NCBI GenBank assembly: GCA_905373625.1 | Contig: CAJPTS010000107.1 | Location: forward strand, 1 to 6,644 | DNA from: Bacteroidia bacterium | Lineage (GTDB): Bacteria; Bacteroidota; Bacteroidia; Bacteroidales; CAJPTX01 | Direction: 5' to 3' | DNA: 6,644 nucleotides | In this document: positions 1 through 5,433 of the stretch, one piece after another | Numbering within the stretch: the first letter of the stretch is position 1 | Layout: each line of letters starts with the position of its first letter | The notes under the pieces: generated by a model | What the model saw: only the letters and a program-made list of their open reading frames with translations | What the model was told of the DNA's origin: nothing | Databases searched by the model: none | Position numbers and translations under genes: made by a program

Positions 1-1
1 C

Positions 2-901
2 TATATACATACCCTTGAGGCACTCAAACCTGGTCTCAATATTACGGCTCGCGGCATAAGCGAAGACTATTCGCTAGCCATGGGGGGAAAAGTTTATATG
101 AATCGGCTTTGTATGCCGTCTCCCTATTATTATTCGGAGGATTCCTCAGCATTATACCCAGTACCCGTTTCTCGCGGTCTTTGGGGGCGTGTGGGCATGC
201 AAGACTCTATGCTGCACGAAATAGTCCACACGCCGTTAGGTAGAAAGAATGTGTACCTATACAGCGACTGGAGCTTTATTCTTCTTCAGCAGATCGTAGA
301 GCGTATAGAGGGTAAACCTTTAGACGAGCTCCTACGCACCTATTACCTTACCTCTCTGGGCGCATGGCGCACTGGTTTCACGCCGTGGCGCTATGGTTTA
401 CGCGAGGCTTGTGCTCCTTCGGAGTTTGATTTATTTTTTCGCAAATCCGAGGTACGCGGTTACGTACATGACATGGCAGCCGCGATGATGGGGGGCGTAG
501 CGGGTCATGCTGGCCTTTTTTCTACTGCCGATGATCTAGCTAAATATGCCGCACTACTCTTACGGGGTGGCGAATATGCTAAGCTGCGTTATCTTCTGCC
601 CGTTACCATTTCTCGTTTCTCGCAAACTCCTGATGGTTTTGGAAATAACTATCGGGGGTACGGTTTTGACAAGCCGAATCCGCAAAAACGCAATACGTCG
701 TACCTCTCAGAAGTGGTCTCCATGAAGAGTTACGGTCACATTGGGTTTACAGGCACGCTGGTATGGTTAGATCCTGCGCGAGACTTTTTTGTGATCATAC
801 TCTCCAACCGCACGTACCCCGATTCAAACAATACACGGATCAATAGTATGCGCCTGCGCGCCAAGATATTAGAAGCATTGTATCTGAGCACGCAAAAGTA
901 A
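2..901 (+). CDS. Serine hydrolase (beta-lactamase/PBP fold), C-terminal part; probably the tail of a GH3-beta-lactamase fusion
   Basis: The frame is open from base 2 to the TAA at 899-901, so the gene starts left of the window; the ATG at 80 is an internal methionine. The 299 visible residues match the C-terminal half of the class C beta-lactamase/D-alanyl carboxypeptidase fold. Visible signatures are YSD (bases 260-268), the second active-site motif; a GYVHD stretch followed by GGVAGHAGLFS (about 458-532); YGFDKP (about 662-679); and GHIGFTG (734-754), which replaces the KTG/HxG third motif. The catalytic SxxK motif must lie upstream and cannot be checked. From memory, this pattern (YSD, GYVHD, HAGLFS, GFTGT, LSNR) is typical of Bacteroidota proteins of about 1000 residues with an N-terminal GH3 (beta-N-acetylglucosaminidase-like) domain. 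That would place it in the periplasm or on the outer membrane, acting on peptidoglycan or related glycans. The fold call is firm; the GH3 fusion and substrate are inferred. Confidence 0.82.
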   Translation, partial: YIHTLEALKPGLNITARGISEDYSLAMGGKVYMNRLCMPSPYYYSEDSSALYPVPVSRGLWGRVGMQDSMLHEIVHTPLGRKNVYLYSDWSFILLQQIVERIEGKPLDELLRTYYLTSLGAWRTGFTPWRYGLREACAPSEFDLFFRKSEVRGYVHDMAAAMMGGVAGHAGLFSTADDLAKYAALLLRGGEYAKLRYLLPVTISRFSQTPDGFGNNYRGYGFDKPNPQKRNTSYLSEVVSMKSYGHIGFTGTLVWLDPARDFFVIILSNRTYPDSNNTRINSMRLRAKILEALYLSTQK

Positions 902-981
902 AAAAGCGGGGCACAGTATCAAATAAGCTTTTTGGCGCAAAGTCTTGCAAGAGGCGTAGTATAATTGTGCTATTAGTTGTG

Positions 982-989
982 TATCTTTG
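982..989 (+). promoter_or_regulatory. Candidate Bacteroidota-type -7 promoter element (TATCTTTG)
   Basis: TATCTTTG fits the TAnnTTTG -7 consensus used by the primary sigma factor of Bacteroidota. It lies 30 bases before the ATG at 1020, which would give a leader of about 20-25 bases for the DUF4199-glycosyltransferase-pyrD-yedF unit. The -33 element is poor: the nearest TTG (965-967) is only 14 bases upstream instead of about 19-21. It is a plausible but unproven promoter in the only sizeable gap before this gene run. Confidence 0.35.
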
Positions 990-1019
990 GGCTATTGAAA
1001 TAGGTAAAAGATAGCTATC

Positions 1020-1559
1020 ATGGAATACAATGAACTGAACGGCGCAAAACGCCCATCAATGACGCCACTCGCAAGTCTGTGGGGGCTATACGCAGGACTC
1101 GGACTCTGCTTTATCTCGGTTTTGCAAAATTTTATCATAAAGTCTAGCCACAGTGGGTTAAACTTTTCGGTCGGGATGATAAATTTTGGCATCATGGTAC
1201 TGATTCTCATGGCGGGCATGAAGGCCTACCGCAATACATCCCCCAACTTGCCTTTCTCTTATGGGGCAGCATTCAAATTTGGTATCTATCAGACTTTCTT
1301 TGCGTCTATCATTATCACTGCGTTTTTTGCGCTCACTATTTTCGTGCTCAAACCCAACTTCATAGAACTGCTAGAAGATCAGTCCATTCGCGAACTCCAG
1401 CGAATGGGGATAAGTGATGAGCTGATCGAACAGAGTATGAGTATGACGAAGATATTTATGACGCCGAGCTGGCTAATCGGTTCTACCCTATTTGGTTCGT
1501 GGCTCACGGGGGGGATAGCTTCTCTGGTAGCGGCTGCTATAGCAAAAAAAAGGCAGTAG
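1020..1559 (+). CDS. DUF4199 family inner-membrane protein
   Basis: A 179-residue protein with four likely membrane segments at about residues 19-40, 47-67, 84-110 and 150-175. Between segments 3 and 4 is a charged loop of about 40 residues (roughly 111-150, with ELLEDQS and MGISDELIEQSMSMTKIFMTPS). The loop pattern 'GMS.D.IE..M.MTK.FMTP' and the final FGSWLTGGIASLVAAAIAKK are characteristic of DUF4199, a family found mostly in Bacteroidota with no established function. Length and topology are normal for the family. The ATG at 1020 has only a weak purine stretch upstream (AGGTAAAAG, 1002-1010), which is usual in this phylum. The gene sits 18 bases before a glycosyltransferase, a pairing I recall as common in Bacteroidota, so it may help lipid-linked sugar transfer; that role is inference only. 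Confidence 0.85.
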   Translation: MEYNELNGAKRPSMTPLASLWGLYAGLGLCFISVLQNFIIKSSHSGLNFSVGMINFGIMVLILMAGMKAYRNTSPNLPFSYGAAFKFGIYQTFFASIIITAFFALTIFVLKPNFIELLEDQSIRELQRMGISDELIEQSMSMTKIFMTPSWLIGSTLFGSWLTGGIASLVAAAIAKKRQ

Positions 1560-1577
1560 CACAGCGCGTGGTTCTCA

Positions 1578-2588
1578 ATGGCAGACGCGTACACAACGTC
1601 GGCGCAGCCCGATGTTAGCATTGTTGTGCCTCTTTACAACGAGGCAGAATCACTCCCCGAGCTTGTCGTATGGATAGATCGTGTAGTAGGCGCAGAAGGC
1701 TGGAGCGCAGAGCTCTTACTCATAGACGACGGTAGCACAGATGCCTCATGGCACACGATCTGCGCACTCTCTCCCTCGCACTTACACATTCTCGGCTTCC
1801 GCTTCCAACGGAACTATGGTAAATCTGCTGCACTGAGTGTGGGGTTTCGCCAAGTCCGCGGTAAGGTAGTCTTTACGATGGATGCAGATCTGCAAGATTC
1901 GCCCGACGAGCTCCCCGAGCTCTATCGGATGATCTGCGAGGAGGGATATGATTTGGTATCTGGCTGGAAAAAGAAGCGACACGACCCTGTGCTTTCTAAG
2001 AATATCCCGAGTAAATTCTTTAACGCCACGGCACGTGCGTTTACTCACGTGAAATTACACGATTTCAATTGTGGGCTAAAGGCTTACCGCCTTGCCGTCG
2101 TAAAAAGCGTGGAACTCTATGGTGATATGCATCGTTATATACCCGCACTCGCCTATAACGCTGGTTTTCGTCGCATAGGCGAAAAGGTTGTAACACATTA
2201 CGAGCGTAAATACGGAAAGACGAAGTTTGGTTATTCGCGGTTCGTAAACGGCGCTCTCGACTTGCTTACACTTTCATTCGTATCTCGTTTTGGGAAACGT
2301 CCCATGCATCTGTTTGGCATTCTGGGCACTCTGACCTTTTTGGCGGGCGGCGTGATTGTAATAATCCTCATCGTCAATAAGATCCTTGCCATAGCACATC
2401 ACTTGCCTTACCGACAGATTGTACTTCAACCGCTGTTTTATATTGCACTACTGATGGTGCTCCTAGGCGCACAGCTCTTCTTGGCAGGTTTCATAGGCGA
2501 GCTTATTGTACGTGCCTCACCGAGAACCAATCGCTACGACATAGCCGAGAGTATTGACCACGAAACGAGCGAGGATACTAACGCATAG
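1578..2588 (+). CDS. Family 2 glycosyltransferase, GtrB/DPM1-like polyprenyl-phosphate sugar transferase
   Basis: A 336-residue inner-membrane enzyme expected to move a sugar from a nucleotide donor to a polyprenyl phosphate on the cytoplasmic side. The GT-A catalytic domain covers about residues 12-235: VPLYNE (17-22), the nucleotide-binding DDGSTD (50-55), FQRNYGKSAAL (76-86), the metal-binding DADLQD (102-107), FNCGLKAYR (163-171) and HYERKYGKTKFGYSR (207-221). Two membrane helices follow at about 245-272 and 285-312, then a short polar tail. This matches the GtrB/ArnC/YkoT-type layout of bacterial dolichyl-phosphate-mannose-synthase-like enzymes. The sugar cannot be read from the sequence. 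The start at 1578 follows the DUF4199 stop by 18 bases with no clear Shine-Dalgarno sequence. No motif is missing. Confidence 0.9.
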   Translation: MADAYTTSAQPDVSIVVPLYNEAESLPELVVWIDRVVGAEGWSAELLLIDDGSTDASWHTICALSPSHLHILGFRFQRNYGKSAALSVGFRQVRGKVVFTMDADLQDSPDELPELYRMICEEGYDLVSGWKKKRHDPVLSKNIPSKFFNATARAFTHVKLHDFNCGLKAYRLAVVKSVELYGDMHRYIPALAYNAGFRRIGEKVVTHYERKYGKTKFGYSRFVNGALDLLTLSFVSRFGKRPMHLFGILGTLTFLAGGVIVIILIVNKILAIAHHLPYRQIVLQPLFYIALLMVLLGAQLFLAGFIGELIVRASPRTNRYDIAESIDHETSEDTNA

Positions 2589-2642
2589 ATCGCACAAACG
2601 GCTGGCATCAAAGTCTAGTACAAATAAACTTCTTATTGCGCG

Positions 2643-3698
2643 ATGTATAAACAGATTTTACGTCCGCTAGCTTTTTGCCTAGACGGGGAACGCGTACATC
2701 ATATCATGATGTGGTGGGCATCTCGGCTTTTACGTTGCTCTGTAATTCGTGCTCTTTTTCGTAGTCTCTATGGCAGACGAAAAGGAGAGGTGGAACGAGA
2801 CGTAATGGGACTCCACTTTCACGGCTTAGTAGGCTTTGCTGCTGGCTTTGACAAGGGAGGCGAGCTTGCCGATCGGTTAGAAGCCGTGGGGTATGCTTTT
2901 ATGGAAGTGGGTACTATTACTCCCCTGCCCCAGCCTGGTAACCCCAAGAAACGAATCTTCCGCTTGGTAAAAGACCGTGCACTCATAAACCGTATGGGGT
3001 TTAATAGTGAGGGGATCGAGGTGGTAACCGAGCGCTTGAAACGACGCAAGCAAAGAGCAATACCCATTTCCGGCAACTTGGGCAAAAACACTGCTACACC
3101 CAACGAACATGCCGCCAAAGATTACACCCTGGGGTTAGAAAAAATATATGATTACGCAGACTTCTTTGTCGTGAACGTAAGTTGCCCCAATGTGAAAGAT
3201 TTGCGCGCTCTTCAGGAAGAGAACACCTTATCGCCGATAATAGAAGCGTTAGTCGACGTTCGCGCCAAACAAGCGCACTACAAACCTATACTGCTTAAGT
3301 TGGGGGCAGATCCTACGGAAGAGGAACTGAGCTACACGGTAAAAATAGCCCTTGCAAAAGGGATAGACGGCTTTGTGGTGAGCAACACAACGACGCGTCG
3401 CGATGGTTTGCAAACCCCTCCCGAGGAGCTGGCAACTATCGGTGCTGGTGGCTTAAGCGGCAAACCGTTACATGAACGGGCATTACAGGCCGTACGTTGC
3501 GTGCGCAAAGCGGCTGGGGCGGGAATACCCATTATCGGAGTAGGGGGCATCTTTAGTGGCGCTGACGCCCTTGCGATGTTACAGGCAGGAGCATCACTCA
3601 TAGAAGTCTACACGGGGGTAATTTACGAAGGTCTCGCACTGGCACGAAAGATTAACAAATATCTGAGACAACACGAAGAGGAGATTCCCGAATGGTAA
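2643..3698 (+). CDS. pyrD: Dihydroorotate dehydrogenase, class 2 (quinone-linked)
   Basis: Oxidises dihydroorotate to orotate in pyrimidine synthesis and passes electrons through FMN to the membrane quinone pool. The 351 residues match the class 2 length. The N-terminal helices (LRPLAFCLDGERVHH, residues 7-20, and on to about 45) are the class 2 membrane/quinone-tunnel extension. Barrel motifs are AAGFDKGGE (66-74), GTITPLPQPGNPKKRIFRL (90-108), NRMGFNSEG (116-124), GNLGKNTATPNE (144-155), NVSCPN (178-183), LLKLGAD (217-223), SNTTTRRDGL (247-256), GAGGLSGKPL (267-276), GVGGIFSGADAL (299-310) and YTGVIYEG (323-330). The catalytic base position carries Cys181, where most class 2 enzymes have Ser. 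The start at 2643 preserves the typical N-terminus (MYKQILRPLAF). It follows the glycosyltransferase by 54 bases and overlaps the next gene by 7. Confidence 0.95.
   Translation: MYKQILRPLAFCLDGERVHHIMMWWASRLLRCSVIRALFRSLYGRRKGEVERDVMGLHFHGLVGFAAGFDKGGELADRLEAVGYAFMEVGTITPLPQPGNPKKRIFRLVKDRALINRMGFNSEGIEVVTERLKRRKQRAIPISGNLGKNTATPNEHAAKDYTLGLEKIYDYADFFVVNVSCPNVKDLRALQEENTLSPIIEALVDVRAKQAHYKPILLKLGADPTEEELSYTVKIALAKGIDGFVVSNTTTRRDGLQTPPEELATIGAGGLSGKPLHERALQAVRCVRKAAGAGIPIIGVGGIFSGADALAMLQAGASLIEVYTGVIYEGLALARKINKYLRQHEEEIPEW
3675..3683 (+). promoter_or_regulatory. Ribosome binding site candidate for yedF inside the end of pyrD
   Basis: GAAGAGGAG ends 8 bases before the yedF ATG at 3692, an ideal Shine-Dalgarno spacing, while most starts in the window lack one. 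It supports the start that overlaps the pyrD stop. The same bases encode the acidic EEE run of PyrD, so the match could be chance. Confidence 0.45.
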
Positions 3699-4312
3699 AG
3701 GTGGATTGTAAAGGGTTACCGTGTCCGCAACCGCTCATTGCTACCCGAAAAGCGATGCGAGAGAACGCCGTGGGCACGGAGATAGAGGTCACAGTTGATA
3801 ATGCTACAGCGCGTGGCAATGTAACACAAATGTTAGCCGATTTTGGCGTTACGATTGCCTTTGAATCACAGGACGGACTTTTTGTAGGACGTTTTATCAA
3901 TCCCGCCGTAAAAGAAGACGCCACGAGTCTACAAGCATTAGACACCATGGTTTGCCCCACCACTGGCGATCGTGTGTCAGCTGCTACGCTTCTATGCACC
4001 ACAAATGTTTTAGGCGTGGGTGACGACACCCTAGGGGGCATACTGATGAAGGGATTTCTGAGCACGCTGGTGGATTGGCAGCCTCTCCCAAAGGAGATTT
4101 TATTCTTAAATGCTGGTGTGAAACTTTGTACTCGTTCTTCAGGCGCTATAGAGACACTGAAGACGCTGGAAGCGAGTGGCATGGCACTTCTTATTTGTGG
4201 TACTTGTGTAGATTTTTACAAAATACGCGAATCTATTTCCGTAGGCACAATCACTAACATGCAGCGCATTTCGCAGAGCATTGCTACGGCGAGCAAAGTG
4301 GTAAAGCTCTAG
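3692..4312 (+). CDS. yedF: YedF-type sulfurtransferase-like protein (TusA-like plus DsrE-like domains)
   Basis: A 206-residue cytoplasmic protein. The N-terminal TusA/SirA-like domain (about 1-70) opens with VDCKGLPCPQPL, whose CPxP motif (Cys11) is the persulfide-carrying cysteine in the family. The C-terminal DsrE-like domain (about 97-206) has LGVGDDTLGGILMKGFL (107-123), LNAGVKL (139-145), the CGTCVDFY motif (169-176, Cys169 and Cys172) and SVGTITNM (183-190). This two-domain build and the CGTC-DFY signature define YedF, linked by comparative genomics to selenium metabolism; its biochemical reaction is not settled. Other cysteines are 6, 88, 102 and 146. The ATG overlaps the pyrD stop (ATGGTAA), so translation is probably coupled. 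A GAAGAGGAG purine run at 3675-3683 is well placed as a ribosome binding site, but it also encodes the PyrD tail. No selD is visible here. Confidence 0.9.
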   Translation: MVKVDCKGLPCPQPLIATRKAMRENAVGTEIEVTVDNATARGNVTQMLADFGVTIAFESQDGLFVGRFINPAVKEDATSLQALDTMVCPTTGDRVSAATLLCTTNVLGVGDDTLGGILMKGFLSTLVDWQPLPKEILFLNAGVKLCTRSSGAIETLKTLEASGMALLICGTCVDFYKIRESISVGTITNMQRISQSIATASKVVKL

Positions 4313-4364
4313 GCAAAAATAATTTTCTAGGTCTTTTCCATACCACTAGCGTACTACTATTTCT

Positions 4365-4396
4365 CTGGGTGGCAACGGCTACCCACCAGCTTTCTA
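4365..4396 (+). terminator. Possible weak rho-independent terminator after yedF
   Basis: CTGG-G-TGG (4365-4372) pairs with CCACCAG (4383-4389) as a 7-bp stem with one bulged G and a 10-base loop, followed by CTTTCT. It lies 53 bases after the yedF stop, where the pyrD-yedF unit would be expected to end before the htpG promoter. The U tract is poor, so this is only a candidate. Confidence 0.3.
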
Positions 4397-4429
4397 ATGC
4401 AACAGTGTGAGCCTTTGCTGGCGTGACTG

Positions 4430-4444
4430 GTGTCATTCTGACAC
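4430..4444 (+). promoter_or_regulatory. Perfect inverted repeat GTGTCA-TTC-TGACAC upstream of htpG (candidate stress operator)
   Basis: Two perfect 6-base arms, GTGTCA (4430-4435) and TGACAC (4439-4444), are separated by three bases. The centre lies about 73 bases before the htpG start and just upstream of the sigma-54-like box. An inverted repeat of this size is a typical dimeric regulator site, and htpG is a classic heat-shock gene. The bound regulator is unknown. It is neither CIRCE nor HAIR as far as I can judge, since its arms differ from both. Confidence 0.45.
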
Positions 4445-4455
4445 TTGGGCAAATT

Positions 4456-4471
4456 CGGCATGCCGCTTGCA
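4456..4471 (+). promoter_or_regulatory. Sigma-54-like -24/-12 promoter candidate for htpG
   Basis: CGGCATGCCGCTTGCA matches the sigma-54 consensus TGGCACG-N4-TTGCW at 10 of 12 specified positions. It has the essential GG (4457-4458) and GC (4469-4470) separated by exactly 10 bases. Transcription would start near 4482, giving a leader of about 28 bases before the ATG at 4510. No convincing TAnnTTTG primary-sigma element was found in this gap. Caution: CGGCATGCCG is also a 10-bp palindrome, which could account for part of the match. Confidence 0.4.
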
Positions 4472-4509
4472 CTCGTTGTGGAAAAATGTGAAACGAAAGC
4501 TGAATAAAA

Positions 4510-5394
4510 ATGAGCAGTACACAAACGGGTAAAATCGGAGTAACTACCGAGAATATCTTTCCTATAATCAAGAAATTTCTTTACAGCGACCATGAGATAT
4601 TTCTTCGCGAGCTGATCTCCAATGCCGTAGATGCGACTCAAAAGCTACGTACCTTGGCAGGTGCAGGCGAATTTAAGGGCGAGATCGGCGATGAGACGAT
4701 AGAAGTGATTCTGGACAGTACGGCAAATACGCTGACGGTACGTGACCGCGGTCTAGGGATGACTCGCGAGGAGGTGGAACGTTACATCAATCAGATAGCC
4801 CTCTCTGGCGCAGAAGACTTCTTGGCGAAGTTCAAAGATAAAGAGGCAAATATTATCGGTCACTTTGGGCTAGGTTTTTACTCGGCTTTTATGGTGAGTG
4901 ACCGCGTTGAGATCGAGACTCGCTCATGGCAAGAGGGCGCAGAAGCCGTACATTGGAGTTGCGATGGCGACCCCTCTTATACGCTGGAACAAGGAGCGCG
5001 GACGGAGCGTGGAACGGACATAATCCTTCACCTTAGCCCCGATTGTAAGGAGTTCTCAGAACAGAACAAGATAGAGGAACTGCTACGCAAATATTGCCGT
5101 TTTCTGCCCGTTCCAATTGCCTGCGGATTCAAGACAGAGTGGAAGGACGGAAAAAGCGTAGAGACCACGGAGCGTAATGTTATAAACTCCGAAGCGCCGC
5201 TTTGGGTTAAGCGTCCCGCAGACCTGACAGAGGAAGACTACAGCAAATTCTACCGCTACCTCTTTCCTGGGCAGGAGGCACCACTTTTCCACATCCACTT
5301 AAATGTAGATTATCCGTTTAACCTGACGGGGATACTCTATTTCCCGAAGATGAAGTCAAACTTTGACATTCAACGAAATCGGATCCAACTCTAA
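4510..5394 (+). CDS. htpG: HtpG N-terminal fragment (ATPase domain and part of middle domain)
   Basis: This 294-residue product is what ribosomes would make if the TAA is obeyed. It holds the complete GHKL ATP-binding domain (about 1-215): ELISNAVDA (34-42) with the Mg-coordinating Asn, DRGLGMT (79-85) as the DxGxG nucleotide-binding motif, and GHFGLGFYSAFMVS (117-130) as the lid/glycine motif. Only the start of the middle domain follows (ADLTEEDYSKFYR, then YPFNLTGILYFPK). It lacks the catalytic Arg loop of the middle domain and the C-terminal dimer domain, so no normal ATP-driven clamp cycle is expected from it alone. The ATG at 4510 is well supported: the next residues (GKIGVTTENIFPIIKKFLYS) are the family N-terminus. 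Upstream is AT-rich AAAGCTGAATAAAA, with no strong Shine-Dalgarno sequence. Confidence 0.8.
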   Translation: MSSTQTGKIGVTTENIFPIIKKFLYSDHEIFLRELISNAVDATQKLRTLAGAGEFKGEIGDETIEVILDSTANTLTVRDRGLGMTREEVERYINQIALSGAEDFLAKFKDKEANIIGHFGLGFYSAFMVSDRVEIETRSWQEGAEAVHWSCDGDPSYTLEQGARTERGTDIILHLSPDCKEFSEQNKIEELLRKYCRFLPVPIACGFKTEWKDGKSVETTERNVINSEAPLWVKRPADLTEEDYSKFYRYLFPGQEAPLFHIHLNVDYPFNLTGILYFPKMKSNFDIQRNRIQL

Positions 5395-5433
5395 TGCAAC
5401 CAAGTTTTTGTAACCGATTCTGTAGAAGGCGTC

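Noticed and set aside
901..933. AAAAAGC (901-907) / GCTTTTT (927-933) as a terminator of the first gene
   Set aside because: The stem is 7 bp with only two G-C pairs and a 19-base loop, too weak to call.
1782..2048. Minus-strand open frame inside the glycosyltransferase gene
   Set aside because: It is a shadow of the strongly supported glycosyltransferase frame with no family signature; the other minus-strand frames inside pyrD, htpG and DUF4199 were rejected for the same reason.
3652..4182. 176-codon open frame on the minus strand opposite yedF
   Set aside because: It lies wholly antisense to a clear YedF coding frame, has a low-complexity Ser/Val/Pro-rich translation with no recognisable motif, and has no promoter or operon context.
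4313..4509. Small gene or RNA in the yedF-htpG gap
   Set aside because: No open frame with a start and supporting motif, and no tRNA or riboswitch pattern was seen; the gap is better explained by terminator and promoter elements.
5392..5394. UAA reassigned to tyrosine in this organism
   Set aside because: The hydrolase (899-901), pyrD (3696-3698) and htpG itself (6568-6570) end in TAA at the family-expected C-terminus, so TAA is a working stop here.
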